Shown one piece after another: positions 23,311 to 36,074 of a stretch of DNA of 64,000 nucleotides. The translations under genes were made by a program, and so were the position numbers. Below the pieces are notes generated by a model. That model ran no database searches. It had not been told where the DNA came from and saw nothing but the letters and a program-made list of their open reading frames with translations. How positions within the stretch are numbered: the stretch's first letter is position 1; every line of letters starts with the position of its first letter. Source of the stretch: Leucocoprinus leucothites (taxonomy: Eukaryota > Basidiomycota > Agaricomycetes > Agaricales > Agaricaceae); contig JAACJO010000043.1 of assembly GCA_013368445.1 (NCBI GenBank), positions 62,001 to 126,000 of the forward strand, given 5' to 3'.

Positions 23311-24905
23311 CTTGTGACAATCAAAAGTGAGTCATGTTATATAATATGAGACTCTGATTTTCAATACTGGGCAAAACTTTTTGGTGTGCTTCAACCCTCA
23401 AATGTCAAAACATTGCCAAATTTTTATATGATAGAATTATATACATGGTATACATTTATAGTAAATAGTTAGTATCAAGTGTGACCATCTTAAGTTAGGA
23501 TGACAGACTGAACATGATGTTCCATGGATCTAATATTGCTGTTAATTATATCAATAGATAACTCATCCTATGCAGCCTGGACTGTAGCTTTGAGTGTATC
23601 AAGTGATGAGGGGAGATGAGAGGACTGTCTGATAATTTTTTTGAGTTCATGCCCAATATCTTTAATAGGATTTATGTTAGGAGATAATGCCAGATAGAGA
23701 AAGAAGAGATGTGATGTGACATAAACCAAGCCTTCACTGAACTACTTGTATGTGAAGCAGTATTATCCTGCTGGAAAAAAAACATGACTATGTTTCTCAC
23801 ATGCATTCCAATAGAAGTCCTCCAACACCCTATCAAGGACTTGCTGCTGATAGCTGGCAGAGGTCATTCCACCACCTTTATCACTGGGATAGTTCAAAAC
23901 AACCAGTAGTTCCTTCTTTCCATCTATGATACACCCCTATATTATGACATGTATTGTGACTGTATAAACTGTGGAATGAGGCAATTCTCTTGAAGAACTT
24001 CATCAGGATGCTGCATCACATAAATTCAGCCATTTTTATTACCAAGGTAAATATAGTATTCATCTAAAAAGATGATCTGTCAGAATTGCTTCTTCTTCCA
24101 CTTTTTAAACTGTTGTGCCCATACCAATCACTGGTGACAATGCCTCTTGGTTAAGAAAGGAACCTTTCTAGCAACTCTCCAGTGATAGCCAGCCCTCATA
24201 AGTGCATGACAGACTGATTGTTCACTACCCTCTAAACTAATATTATTTGTAATATCAGCAAATAGTTTTTAACAGTTCTTGAGGGATTTGCAGATAACTC
24301 AGCATTTGTTATGACTTTACTCAGTTCTAGTACTTCCCATGTCAGTTTCTATTTTCATAGCTACCCTACTCCCACATCATAGCCTATGTCATAGTCTATG
24401 TCATAGTTATCTGAGTTCTCTGACTCATACTTACCTGGGTCTGCCTTCTTTCTGTATATATAGCCTCCTAGGTAGAGTGTACTCCTTACACTTTACCAAT
24501 TGTATCTTTCCCTTTCTTATTCTCAAGCCTTTGCCAGAGTTGCAATCTGAGTTCCAACAAAGGTTGTAACAGCATTTCATGTGGTCTGTTAGGGCCCTTG
24601 GATGGCCTCACCAGGAGCAATTGTCTATTGAGCCAGTGTCTTCAAGTTTATGGATGATTTTCCAAGCTGTATAATATTTCATCCCAACCTCTCTTAAGGC
24701 TTCAGCAATATTTTTGGTGGCTTGGTAGCATCCAACCAGTCTATTTTCTGTTAGAGTATCATATTCAAGATGTGAGTTCTCAGAAGGTGACATATTGAGT
24801 AGATTGAGCAAGTATAGTAGGAGAAATATATGAAACAATCCTTGGTTCTTAAAATCACACTAGCAGGTTTGTCACAAAATGTGACTCACTTTTGATTGTC
24901 ATGAG
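23311..24905 (-). mobile_element. Decayed Tc1/mariner-type element (different family)
   Basis: Inverted ends share TGACAATCAAAAGTGAGTCA (from 23315 and, complementary, ending near 24902), flanked by TA at 23309-23310 and 24906-24907. The minus strand encodes transposase fragments: FFQQDNTASHTS near 23770 and LSPNINPIKDIGHELK near 23670 correspond to the second Asp and the Glu/Asp blocks, with an N-terminal helical piece at 24608-24838. Many stops. Without the solo LTR at 24307 it would be about 1.33 kb, a normal Tc1 length. Confidence 0.75.
24307..24571 (-). mobile_element. Solo LTR of the element A family
   Basis: 265 bp, TGTTATGACTT...TTGTAACA, the reverse complement of the LTRs at 43666 and 49876. 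Flanked by a 5-bp target duplication GCATT (24302-24306 and 24572-24576). It sits inside the decayed Tc1-like element, and shows that family A was active here and recombined to a solo LTR. Confidence 0.9.
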
Positions 24906-25115
24906 TATATACTAATTAAATACCTGTACAGCATTATTCTCTTATGTTATTTTTTTATTTTACTGCTTTCTTTTTACATAGACCTCTATTCTATTAGACC
25001 TATAGTCCACAGTGCTGATATTCTACCATTGGGCCTATTGTAAGAGAAAGCAGCAAGTCTAGGAGGGGCTATTAAAGAGGTAAAAGTGTGATTGTTAAGG
25101 TAGTGAATACAATAT

Positions 25116-26085
25116 TGAAGGGAAGGTGGGCTAGGTGAGTGTGGATGTGGTTGCAAGCATGACAGCATCCGTCTGTTGTTGGTTCTGACCCAAGTAGATA
25201 GATTGATTATTAATTGTTTTTAATGAGATTTTAATCGAAATGATAACTCAGTGTTTGTGTGACAATGTGAGACATTGCTGAGGAGTGAAACAATGATAAG
25301 GGCGGCCGGTTTGAGTAAGAACGATATTTAAGAAGTTCAAACTTTAGAGCTAAACTGAGTTAGAGAGATGGGGGTCAATTTCACTAAAGAAAAATGGAAA
25401 TACATCGCAGTATTTAAAGCTATGGTTCTAAGACTATTTACAATGCTGTAGGTGACTATAGAGAGCAGGAAGGAGCAGTTTACAAGACGATTTGTCGAGA
25501 TTTTGTAAGGGAAAGGGAATTCTAAGGAATATTAGTAGTGGAGAAGTAGGTGGAGAGAAGGGTCCATGTGGCTGTTTAGACCTACACTATTACATTAGGC
25601 GATGAAACGAAATGATAGTGGTTGAGCCGGAGCACAAATGCCGATTTTATTAGATTTTTAGAAGGAGAAAGAGAGGAGGAATGGAAAAGGGAATATAAAA
25701 CAAACATTAAATGTTCGGACTTTTGTCAGTTGGATGACAAGTCCTAACTCGGTTGCATTGAGGCATTGGTGCTGAGTGCGAAATATGTGTAGCGAGTATT
25801 AAAAGGAAAGTGTAGAATGGAGAGAGGAAAGGGCCACGTGGAATTGAAAGAGGAAAGGGGAAAGTTGAGGGTGATAGTGGCTGTAAGCAGCAGCTACTGA
25901 GTGTTGAATCTGCAGGGTCATCTTGATATAGTTGCCGGCTATGTTTGACAATCAGTTTGTTGCCAGGGTAGTGGGATATTGGTTAGTAGATGAGGAGTTG
26001 TTGAAGAGGGAGGGGACTTAATCAGTAGTAGAGAGAGGACATGTGACGGTGGTGATATGATGTCACATGACGTCCGATCTCTACA
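25116..26085 (-). mobile_element. Solo LTR-like element of family S, copy 1 (970 bp)
   Basis: Begins TGAAGGGAAG and ends GTCCGATCTCTACA, with a 4-bp flanking duplication ATAT (25112-25115, 26086-26089). Homologous to the 959-bp insertion present in both X arms, including ACAGCATCCGTCTGT near one end. No coding content. Its full-length parent is not in the window. Confidence 0.65.
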
Positions 26086-26089
26086 ATAT

Positions 26090-26112
26090 ACAGTGACTCA
26101 CAAAACTATTCC
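26090..26112. mobile_element. Possible Tc1-type end fragment
   Basis: CAGTGACTCACAAAACTATT after TA resembles the CAGTGGCTCAAAAAACTGTC end of the 1593-bp Tc1 family. It is cut off directly by the X LTR at 26113. Short, so only suggestive. Confidence 0.35.
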
Positions 26113-26442
26113 TGTTATAGTGATACCAGCCTGGTCCTAAGCTGGTGTAATAAGTATCAACTTGATCTTATCAAAGAGGACTCCTTCTCAGTAAGCAACA
26201 AAGTTGTTTACTAAGTCAGAGTTATAATATGGCAATTATAAGAGTTAAAGACTTAGTAATTGAGATCTTAAGACTTAAGTTCAATTTGACTTTGTATAGA
26301 TAAAGGCTTGTATTGAGTTTCCACCTAACTAAGTAGAAACAATGTTTCTCCTTGGTAGATGTCAATAGCTTATATACAATACAAGTCTGTATCTAATATT
26401 AACTAGGGCCAAGGACTTCTAATAAAAGAAGAGAAGTATATA

Positions 26443-28035
26443 CAGTGGCTCAAAAAACTGTCCCAATGTTTTCGCATTTTGGACATATTTGCTAATACCA
26501 GGGCAGATATATGGCCTAGCATCCTGAAAATATTCACACAGGTACCTTGACATATTGGGCGCATATATTCCCATGATCACATGACCTTGTCCATCAATGA
26601 ATTAATAATGAATTATCAAAAATATCTACTCATTGGGACAGTTTTTTGACCCCCTGTCAGCCTCCCAGTATCTACCTTGTAACATGCCAGGGGAGCATCA
26701 GGGCAGGCGTGGGAGTAATAAACAAGATCATGTGACCTTGGTTGACATGTTGAGATGGCTACAACTGTCTTTCTTCCTGCCACTACATTATGAAAGCTAT
26801 CTCCTCTACCCAATACTCCCAAGTCACTTCTCTTCTCAAAGATGGCTATTCCTTGCGCCAGATTGAACATAAAACTGGTCTAGGAAAGTCTACTGTTGGG
26901 AGGATCAAGAAAGAAGTTGATGGGGACAAGGAAAACAACAAGGGAGGACGTCCTTCCAAGCTTTCTCCTCGTGATAAAAAAGCAATAATTCACCAAATAA
27001 CCTCTGGAAAGCTAGACAATGCTGTCCAGGCTACAACTTTCATTAACTCTACTCTGTCTGACCCTGTCACACCCCAAACTGTCAGAAATACCCTTCAGGA
27101 TAATGGATTTCACTCTGTAACCAAGATCAAACGACCTCTACTCAAAAAGCGACATCGTGAGGAATGCCTTGACTTTGCACATGAACATAGGAATTGGACA
27201 GTGGAGGACTGGAAGAGGGTGTTGTGGACAGATGAAACAAAGATCAACAGGATTGGGTCAGATGGAAAGGTGTATACCTGGAAGGAGAGGGGGGAACCAC
27301 TGTCAGATAGGACCACTCTCCCTACTGTCAAACATGGAGGAGGTGGTAACATGATGGTGTGGGGGTGTATGGGGTGGAATGGGGTAGGAAAGCTGATAGA
27401 GGTTCAAGGGAATATGGATGCAGTGCAATACTGCGAGATTTTGGACAATGGGGTGGTGGAAAGCTTTGAAAAGTTGGAGATGGAGGAGGAGGAGAGGATA
27501 TTCCAGCAGGATAATGACCCAAAACACACCTCAAAACTGGGACAACAATGGTTTGTGGACAACAACATTCAAGTTCTACCATGGCCTGCACAATCCCCTG
27601 ACCTAAATCCCATTGAACACCTCTGGACCTACCTGAAGGACCAGCTGAAGACATATGAAAGACCACCCAAGGGAGTATTTGAATTGTGGGAGAGGCTAGT
27701 AGAGGAGTGGAATAAGATTCCAGCAGAAAGGTGCCAAAGGCTGATAGAAAGCATGCCCAGAAGGATTGAGGCAGTTATCAGGGCAAGAGGAGGTCATACA
27801 AAGTATTGAGTAGGTAGATAACAGAGGGTCAAAAAACTGTCCCAATGAGTAGATATTTTTGATAATTCATTATTAATTCATTGATGGACAAGGTCATGTG
27901 ATCATGGGAATATATGCGCCCAATATGTCAAGGTACCTGTGTGAATATTTTCAGGATGCTAGGCCATATATCTGCCCTGGTATTAGCAAATATGTCCAAA
28001 ATGCGAAAACATTGGGACAGTTTTTTGAGCCACTG
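26443..28035 (+). mobile_element. Tc1/mariner element, copy 2 (1593 bp, intact)
   Basis: TA duplications at 26441-26442 and 28036-28037. The terminal inverted repeats are about 210 bp. Inside each arm the outer 19-mer TCAAAAAACTGTCCCAATG recurs inverted at the inner border. It retains CpG sites lost from copy 1, for example GGGCGC in the arm versus GGGAGC, and a full transposase frame. Inserted in the X LTR. Confidence 0.94.
26790..27809 (+). CDS. Tc1/mariner transposase, DD34E, intact
   Basis: 339 codons, uninterrupted. Residues 1-60 form a homeodomain-like helix-turn-helix (YSLRQIEHKTGLGKSTVGRI) and the next ~50 a second DNA-binding segment after GGRPSKLS. The DDE domain has the first Asp in LWTDETKINRIG, the second in FQQDNDPKHTS and the Glu in SPDLNPIEHLW, with 34 residues between the last two. 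Length and layout are those of active Tc1-family transposases. The protein would act in the nucleus, bind the long terminal repeats, excise the element and insert at TA. It may also mobilise copy 1, whose ends are intact. ATG chosen because it opens the frame and a homologous ATG exists in copy 1. Confidence 0.95.
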   Translation: MKAISSTQYSQVTSLLKDGYSLRQIEHKTGLGKSTVGRIKKEVDGDKENNKGGRPSKLSPRDKKAIIHQITSGKLDNAVQATTFINSTLSDPVTPQTVRNTLQDNGFHSVTKIKRPLLKKRHREECLDFAHEHRNWTVEDWKRVLWTDETKINRIGSDGKVYTWKERGEPLSDRTTLPTVKHGGGGNMMVWGCMGWNGVGKLIEVQGNMDAVQYCEILDNGVVESFEKLEMEEEERIFQQDNDPKHTSKLGQQWFVDNNIQVLPWPAQSPDLNPIEHLWTYLKDQLKTYERPPKGVFELWERLVEEWNKIPAERCQRLIESMPRRIEAVIRARGGHTKY

Positions 28036-29060
28036 TATCTTCCTTAATGCTAATTAAACTATATAAGAGGTGATCTGTCAAAAAAGCTTTAGAAGTTCTT
28101 CTTTGATCATCTGACAAGATCACAAGATAAGTCCAAATATAGTACAGCTATATTCAACAATCACATGTCATTAAAAGGATAAACAAACTAAACAAGTTAT
28201 AACAAGTCATAACAAGTCAAAAATAAACAAGTCAAAACAAGATAAGAAAATACAAGAACAAATATAAAGAAACATAATTGTAATATTACTTAAGTAAAGC
28301 TAATATTGACTTTGTATTGTAAAGGAAACAAATGCTATATACATAACATTATCCCTTTTATAGCTAAGATGTCCACATCTTAGTAACTATCTAAGTCACT
28401 AAGGTAAATTACCTTCACCATCTATGTTGAAGTTGGCTTCATCATTGTAATAAGGTCTGTAATTGCCATCTTCATATGGAGGTGTAAGAGGGTGGTCTCT
28501 CTCATAGATGTGAGTAGTCCAACTATGATAGGACATCCATTTGGACTGTGTTCTCAATGGTTTGGATGGGAGAAATGGACTGAAGTCTGGAGACAACCAT
28601 ATTGTTGTCCTCATAGTGCAGGTTTACGGCCTCATTATGGTGTAAAAAGAGGGTTGTAGGTAGGGCTGAGAGTGGTGGTGTTAATGGCTGTGGATGTTGG
28701 ATTATGTTATTTGGATCAAAGTCCAACAGTATTAGTGATGGAGACACCATGATTGCCAGTTGGTACACTGGACTGTTGGGGCTATACTCTGGTAGATCCA
28801 GAGATGGACTGTAGAGAAAGAGCCTTAGCAGCATCGACTCCCTTGGTAATAGAAAGTACCACTAGGGTGACTAGGAGTAAGTCCTGTCAAGCAATTCCTT
28901 TATAAGGATTTTGAGAACAATACTTGTTGAAATGGCTGGGAGTGAAAGTGTTGTACTAGGTGCAATGGTATCCTGGGCAAAGCATCTTGATATAACCCAT
29001 TCTGTGATATATGTCGCAGGTTCAACTAGGACATCCAGACCAAGTTGCATCTTGATTGGT

Positions 29061-32000
29061 ATTTCAAGGAGGCTTATTAGTAGGCATTGGAGGGGGTATA
29101 CTCAGTAATATAGCATTGTGTGTAGCCACATCATGATGTTGCTGAGGTTTGATGCTAGGTGTGGAAGTTTCTCCTTTGTCATCACCTGGGGTGCACTCAG
29201 AATTCTGTACACATTGTTCTGGAGCTTGTTGATACTTGAGTGTAGCAAAGTAATCTCCATTCAGGTCAGTGCATTGGATGCGTCAGATGATGTTCTGAGT
29301 ATAGAGACCCCTAGAGATATGGCATACCAGATTACTAATATGGAAGTCCATCTCTTCCTGGAGACACTTGTATTGACTTCTTGCAGAAGTGAGAGCATCA
29401 AGGTGATTCCCAATGTTGTAGACATATGAAGTGAGTCTAGGATTGCTGCTGTAGGCAGACAGAAAGTCAATGGCTGTTTGTTCTCAAAGAAATGTACATC
29501 ATAGGATGGCATTCTCCTTATAGGGTAAAGAGTTTTCACTGCTAGTGTCTCTGCCTGCACTATCTCCAGCAGGGGAAGGGGTGCCTTGTTCTTGCAGTGT
29601 GGCAAGATTAGGACTTTCTTTGATCTTGTTTGCATTATCAATGGTGTTGGTAGGAGTGATGGTAGGAGTAAGAGGTAAGGGTGATTCATAGACAATAGTT
29701 CCAAAGACTGGTACTGTTGGTTGTTCACTGACTTCTGGAGTAGTCATTGAAGCTGGGGAATGTTAAGAGAGATTGTGCTGGGTTTTATACACTTCAATAA
29801 TTTCTTTTGAATTTTCAAGATTTTTCTCTGGTTCCCATGAATCTTCAGTAGGCCTGTATCCTTTCCAACGAATTAGGTATTCTATTTTTGTTCCTGAGCA
29901 TAGTCTGCAAGTTCTATGATTTAGGACTGCTTTGACTTCATATTGTTCTTCTCCAGAGACAAGAATAGGTGGTGGTTTAGGGTTATATTTGCCATAAATA
30001 TCATTCTCAGTTACTGGCATGAGAAGTGAAGTGTGGAACTTGTTGTGAATTTTCCACTTTGGCGGTAGTTTGAGTTTGTAGTTGACTGGAGAGATCTTTC
30101 TAATAATAGTAAATAGACCTTCTCTTCTTTGGTTGAGCTTCTTAGAAGCATAGGACAAAGATCTAACCAAACTCAGTCTCCTACTTTGAATAGTGTCCAT
30201 GGTTGGTTCTTTCATTGAGCCATCATAAGATGTGTTCATTCATGTGCTTCTAAAGCTGCTTCTCTAGCTTGTTCTAAGAATAGAGACTTCTCATTAATAG
30301 AAGGTGTATTCATTTCTTCATCTGGGATAAACACTTGTGGGTTGTATCCTAGGATTAATTCATATGGTGTGTGCTTTCTTCCTGAATGAGGTTTTGTATT
30401 GTGTACAAATTTGATCATAAGAAGTGCTCATCTCTATATGGTTGGATTTTGTGACATATAAACTGCTAAGTAAACTTGATTTCTTAGTTGTATCTTTCAG
30501 TAGTACTATCTGTCTGTGGATGATATGCTGTAGACAGGGCTGGTGTAATATTGAGTTTTTCATATAGTTTTTGCATTGATTTAGCAGTAAATCATGGATC
30601 TCAATCTGAGATTATTTTGTTGGGTGTTCTGTATTTCAAAAATACTTTGTCAATAAGAATTTCAGCAATGCTATTGGCATCTACTGTCTTCTTTGTTGGA
30701 GTTAGGATTATCCCTTTCATAAGTCCATGGTCCACTATGGACAATATACAATCATATCTGTCATCAGGTGGTAGATCTGTAATAAGATCCATCAATATTT
30801 GGGAAAAGGGCCTTGTGGAAGAAGGGCCTTTAATTGGTTGCATTGATGGTTTAACCAGATGACAGTTGATCTTGTACTGTTGACAAATAGGGCATCCTTT
30901 CCCAATCTGAACATATATGTTCATTCCAGGCCAGTAAACTAATTTAGATAGTTTACAGAACATTTTGGCTGTTCCTGAGTGTCCTGATGTCTCATGATCA
31001 TGTACAGGTTGTAGAAGTCTTCTTTTTAGTTCAGCATCTTCAGGTTGAAGAGATGACAAAGTGAGTTCATCCAAAATTGAATGTGAGTGCAACAGCATCC
31101 GTCTGTCACTGGCTAATGACCCAGATGTAAACCAGAGTAGTTAGAATTTTAAGTGGAAAATAAATTGGAATGAAGGCTCAGTGTAAATGCAATGATGCAA
31201 AATGTTGCTGAGGAGTGAGATCGAGTGGTAGAGTGCACTTTCAAGCTGTAGGGTCGGTCTTGAGCTCCTAAGTTCAGACAAGAATAAGATAGAAAGTAGG
31301 GGTAGATTTCACTAAGGAATATTCGTAGATACATGATAGTATTTATACTAACTGCCTGGTAGTACCTACGAATGTTAGAGACAATAGAGACAAGTAGAGA
31401 CAAGTGTTTATGGTGACAATTCTCTGATATTCTAAGGTCATAAGGATATATCTGAGAAATATTAGTGGTGGAAAAGGGAGTGGAGAGATAATGCATGTGG
31501 TCACCTCGATCCACACTATTAGATGAAGTGATGAGACAAGGTAAGAAAGAGCAGAGTGGGGCATGTATGATGATTTTATGGAGATTTTTCGAGCAAGGTA
31601 CGAAGGGAAAGAAAATGATTGGATAAAGCAAAATAAAAAAGAGCAGACTTCTGTCAGTTGAATGACAAGTCCTAACTTGGCAGTGTTGAAGCCATCAAAA
31701 CTGAGTAGAAAGAGTGGGTTGGAAGCTGGAAAGAGAAATGATAACAGAGAAATGAGAGATGAAATTTTAAATTAAGAAAGGAGGGGAAAATGAGGGAGAG
31801 ATTGTGGGTGCAAGTAGCAGTTATTCTTGATCAGATGTGATGGGTTAGCTTGATGTGCATAGGTGGTGGCCATTCTTGATGATTGCAATGTTGTTGAGAT
31901 GGTGTAGTGGCAGCAATGAATGGGGAAACAGTCTGTAGACTCAGTAGTAGAGGGAGGGCAGCTAATGGCAGTGATCTGACATCAGTGGGTGTCCGATCTC

Positions 32001-35000
32001 TACAAGGTATCATATGTCTTCCCTGATATTTATAAATGCTATCATCTTCTGTAAATCTTTCAGATGGGGTGATCTTTGCTTGTTTATTTTTAATTTCTTC
32101 TGTAATTTTCTCAGAAAGGAAGTTAATGAATTTTTCTGATGGTATTATGATAAGATCTTTGTTATCCTTTCCTTCTGGAACTAGGTCTGGTCTTCTACTC
32201 AGTGCATCAGCAAGAGTATTTTTATTACCAGCTAAGTGCTTTATAGAGTAATAGAAGTGTATCATGTACAGCATCTATCTGGCTTGTCTTCAATTTAATT
32301 GTTGTGGTTCTTGGCATCTGGTGAGGTTCTCATGATCAGACCATATGATGATAGGGTGTGCTGATCCTTCAAGGTAGTGTCCCCATTCCTTTAGTGCTCT
32401 AATAATAGCAAGGAATTCTTAGTCATACACATAATAGTTTTGTTCTGCAGGGTTAAGGGTTTGTGAATAATAAGCCACAGGGTGCTTATCTCCATTTGAA
32501 TCTCTTTGGAGTAGCACTGCACCAGTAGAAAATGTGGAAGTATCACATTTGATTTCAAATGGCTTTGATTTGTCCACTATCTGAAGTATGGGTTGCTTAA
32601 GGAATTGTTCCTTGAGCTTCTCAAAGTTTTTCTGTGCTTCTGATTTCCATTCAAATTTCATTGTTTTTCAAAGTAATGCATTAAGTGGTTGTGCAATAGC
32701 TGAGAAGTTGTGGATGAATTTTCTGTAGAAGTTACAGAAACCAATGAATTGTCAGATATTTTGGACAGACTTGGGTACAGGCCAATCCTGTATACCCTTT
32801 AGTTTGAGTGGGTCCATCTTGATAGAGTCAGGAGTTATGATAACTCCGAGATACTCTAGACATTGCTTCTTGAATTCGCATTTCTCAGTCTTTAAGTACA
32901 ACTTGTTTTCTTGTAGAATTTTCAAGACTTGTTTAGTAAGTCTTTTGAGTTGTTCTTTTGTTCTCACATGGATAAAGATGTCATCCATGTAGATAATAAC
33001 TCTGTCTTTCTCAGTAAGATCTTTAAAGATGCGATCCATCATGGATTGAAAGGTAGCAGGTGAATTTGTCATTCCAAAGAACATGACTGTGGGTTTGTAT
33101 AATCTATTAGGAGTGTGGAATGCCACTTTCCATTCATGTCCTTCATGGATCTGGACATTGTCATATCTGAGTCAGACATCTAACTTGGTAAACCAATTAA
33201 ATCCTTAGAATATATTCATGATTCATAATATGCTCAGTATAGGGTGAGCATTCTTTATTGTATTCTTGTTAAGGAATCAATAGTCTTAGCATGGGCATAA
33301 GTCTCCTCCTTTCTTTCCTACAAAGAAGAAAGAAGAGGCCATAGGTGATTTGGATTTCTGAATATATCCCTTTTGTAGGTTTTTGGAAATAAACTTGTCA
33401 AGTTCAGTTTTCTCCTGAGGTGTCAGGTGATAAACTGGCATACATTTGGGTTCAAATTCAGGTACAGTCTTGATTTTGTGATCCTACAGATGTCTGGGTG
33501 GTAATTTCTCAGATTTGTCTTTGTTGAAGACTTTGAGAAACTGATGAAATTTCTTTGGTATGGCTTTTACAGGGTCAGATTCCCATTTAGGTTTAGTAGC
33601 CAAGTTGTGAGGTTGTTGTGATGTGTTAGACTTCACATTGATTTCATAATACAACTGATTGATAGAATCAGTTTTCACTTTGGTTAATTTGATTGTATGA
33701 GAGTTTTCATCTTGCCAACATAATGACAGTTTCTGCCAATCAATGTCAGGGTTGAATCTTTTTAACCATGTGATTCCTAAGAATAGTTGGTTTGATCCAA
33801 GTTTGACTATTCTTGGAGAGATCATCATAATCTTGTTGTTCACTTCTATTTTTAATTTTGTATAGTGAGTACAACTTCCTGATAGGTTTTTGTGTTCCAT
33901 TGGTGTTACAGATTTTGATTGCCTTTTTCATCTTGAATTTTGGCAAGTTGTAGGCATCGACTAATTGTGGGTTGATAAATTCTCCACTAGCTCCTGAATC
34001 AAGTAGTGCTTGTAGGTTGTGTTTTGCTCTAGTTGTATGAAGCAATATTGGTATATGTACTATTAATTCTTTGTTTGATTGAAGATCAATGACATCTATC
34101 TGGTCTTCATGAGTACTCAAAAATTTTCATTTGAGTATTCTTGAAATGGATCATCTTCATCACTAGCTTAGTCTATTTCATAGACCATGGCATCAGGATC
34201 TTTCCTTTTAGGTTTGAAAGGTCTACAATTCTCTTGCTTCAGTTTGGGCTTGGGCTTCTATGTCTGCTTTGGTCCCATATTTGTCTTTCCTGTTGATTTA
34301 AACCAAATCTTCCTTGCTGGACAAGATTTAGTGAAATGTCCTTTCTTGTAGCAGAAGAAACATTCTCCTCATTTGAGTGTGATTCTTTGTTCATCAGTGA
34401 GAACATTATTGATGATGTGGGAGTAGAGTGAACCATAGACATCTCTGTCTGTATTGCTTGGTCCTTCATTGTACATTTCATGATGCCTTCTCCTTCACTC
34501 TCCTCTTCTTCAAGATTATCATCATCCTCTGTGCCAAGTTCATATATACCTCCATCATCTGCTTCCTGATCATCTTTGATTGATAATTGGTATATGCTTC
34601 TTGATATTCTGTCAATATCCATGTCCCATTCAGATTGTCTGGGTCTAGATATGGGTTGGCTATGGATGTCATTATATCATGGTTGGGATCTGTATTGTCA
34701 ACTTTTCTTTTTGGTCTTTCTTGATCTGTTTGAAGATCCTGGATTAGAATTTCCAATGTGGTATCTCCTTTGTTCTTAGACAACTTTGTATGCCTGTCTT
34801 GTGGCAGTTTTCCACTGTGCAAGGGTTTGGGGGTCAGCTTGAATTGCTTCAAATCTGATGTCATTGTTGAGTCCTTCGGCAAAGTAGGATTGGAGAGAAG
34901 TGCTATCAGTAAGTCCTGCATGTGAGGCAAGGACGGAAAAATTGGCAATGTATTCATTAATGTATTTGCCTTATTGCCTATAATAACAGAGCTCTCTTTC

Positions 35001-35380
35001 AGCCTCAAAGCTCTGTTGTGTTGGAGCAAATGACTGTTTGAGTACATTCTTGAAGTCATCAAAGGTGTGTGTGATGTATCCTTGTTGTCTAGCTGCATCT
35101 ACTTGACTGGTTCTGTAATCCTATTGCTATAACTTGGCAGCTCCATCAAGTAATCCAAGGGTGTAGTTGATTCTCTGAGTATCATTTGTAACACCATATG
35201 AGTTGAAGTAGAGTTTGACTTCAGCCATCCATGGTCTGTAGTAGCTGGGGTTGCTATCAAACCTGTGGGGCTTTGGGTATTTGAGCTGGAATCCTGCTTG
35301 AGGTTGTACCATGTTTGAGTTTGGTGGGGAGTTTGGATTAGGATTTGGTGGTCCTCCTTGTGGTCTTAGTGGTGGCAGTA
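29061..35380. repeat. Left arm of giant inverted repeat
   Basis: Reverse complement of 36958-43277 (paired coordinates sum to 72338). The arms are about 6.32 kb. No mismatch was seen in the stretches I compared and all open frames match. The spacer is 35381-36957. Confidence 0.9.
31046..32004 (-). mobile_element. Solo LTR-like element of family S in left X arm
   Basis: 959 bp, starting TGAAGAGATGAC and ending GATCTCTACA, flanked by AGGT on both sides (31042-31045, 32005-32008). It splits the X integrase zinc-finger region; joining the flanks across it restores the expected spacing. The mirror copy at 40334-41292 is at the identical site. Confidence 0.75.
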
Positions 35381-36074
35381 ATGAACCATTCTTATAGCAA
35401 AATGGGAGGAGGAGGCAGCATGAGTTTTGTGAAACAAGGAGGGGCATGTAGTACATAAACTTGTGGCTGAAGTATATAAGGCAGAGGTAAAGTTGGTGAG
35501 GAAGGAGGGCCAAGAAAGTCATCTTGAGGACCTGGGCAAGTTTGAAATTGAAAGACCAGTCCCAAAACCAGACTTGGCAGAGGATAGCAATGACACAGAC
35601 ACCAATGATGACAAAGATAAAGCATAAGATGAGGAAATGGAGTTTGAAGGAGAGGAGTGATCAATTAGGTAAGCCACCAGATATGTCTGGTCCAGTGATT
35701 TGCCAGTGTGATGTGACAACTGATGGAGCTGTCTCAAGGATTAATAGTACCCAATAACAGAGTTTTCAAAGATTCCTTCTGATATACCATTTATCCTTTC
35801 CCGATATGCATTGACCATTTACTACATATGGAATTAAGTTATTTGGTTGTGGTTACATATATATATTGTCCAAATACAAGGAATATTATATTTAAAAAAT
35901 CAAACAAATTTGGCCATCTCAAGGACTGTCCCATTACTGTAGTTTAATTAGAGTTGAGACTAATATTTCAATCACAGCAGAATCAAACTGCAAGTGTGAT
36001 AATTGTCTTAAGGACAATCTTCTATTTAAAACCATAACAGGTGTCTCTATAGGCACCCATAAACATAGTCCACA
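35381..36074. other. Palindrome spacer without recognised genes
   Basis: Unique sequence between the two X copies. On the plus strand an acidic stretch (EDSNDTDTNDDKDKA) is encoded near 35580-35625 before a stop. The phrase TCTCAAGGA recurs at 35733 and 35916. No LTR is present, although both X copies should have their 5' LTR here. Confidence 0.4.

Larger units (their letters stand above)
26113..28348 (-). repeat. LTR of the left X copy (split by Tc1)
   Basis: Runs TGTTATAGTG to ATACATAACA (TGTTAT/ATAACA inverted ends); about 641 bp once the Tc1 element and its TA are removed. It is a diverged reverse complement of the LTR at 50480-51078. A purine-rich tract (AAAAGGGATAA on the minus strand) lies immediately inside it at 28349-28361, marking it as the 3' LTR of the minus-oriented copy. 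Confidence 0.75.
28349..35380 (-). mobile_element. Chromovirus X, left copy (minus orientation, no 5' LTR)
   Basis: Order on the minus strand: gag (35380 to ~34200), protease from 34120, reverse transcriptase with YMDD near 32985, RNase H near 32540, integrase (split by a solo LTR) to about 30240, chromodomain to 29763, then a third frame 29747-28399. All are broken by stops. From 35380 down to 29061 every open frame is identical to the right copy, including the stops. Below 29061 the two copies differ by about 7 %, mostly transitions. The gag start and 5' LTR are absent: homology to the right copy ends at 35380. Confidence 0.85.

Noticed and set aside
35766..35915. Small inverted-repeat element in the palindrome spacer
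   Set aside because: Only the short TCTCAAGGA phrase recurs at its sides; no terminal inverted repeats or clear target duplication were found.
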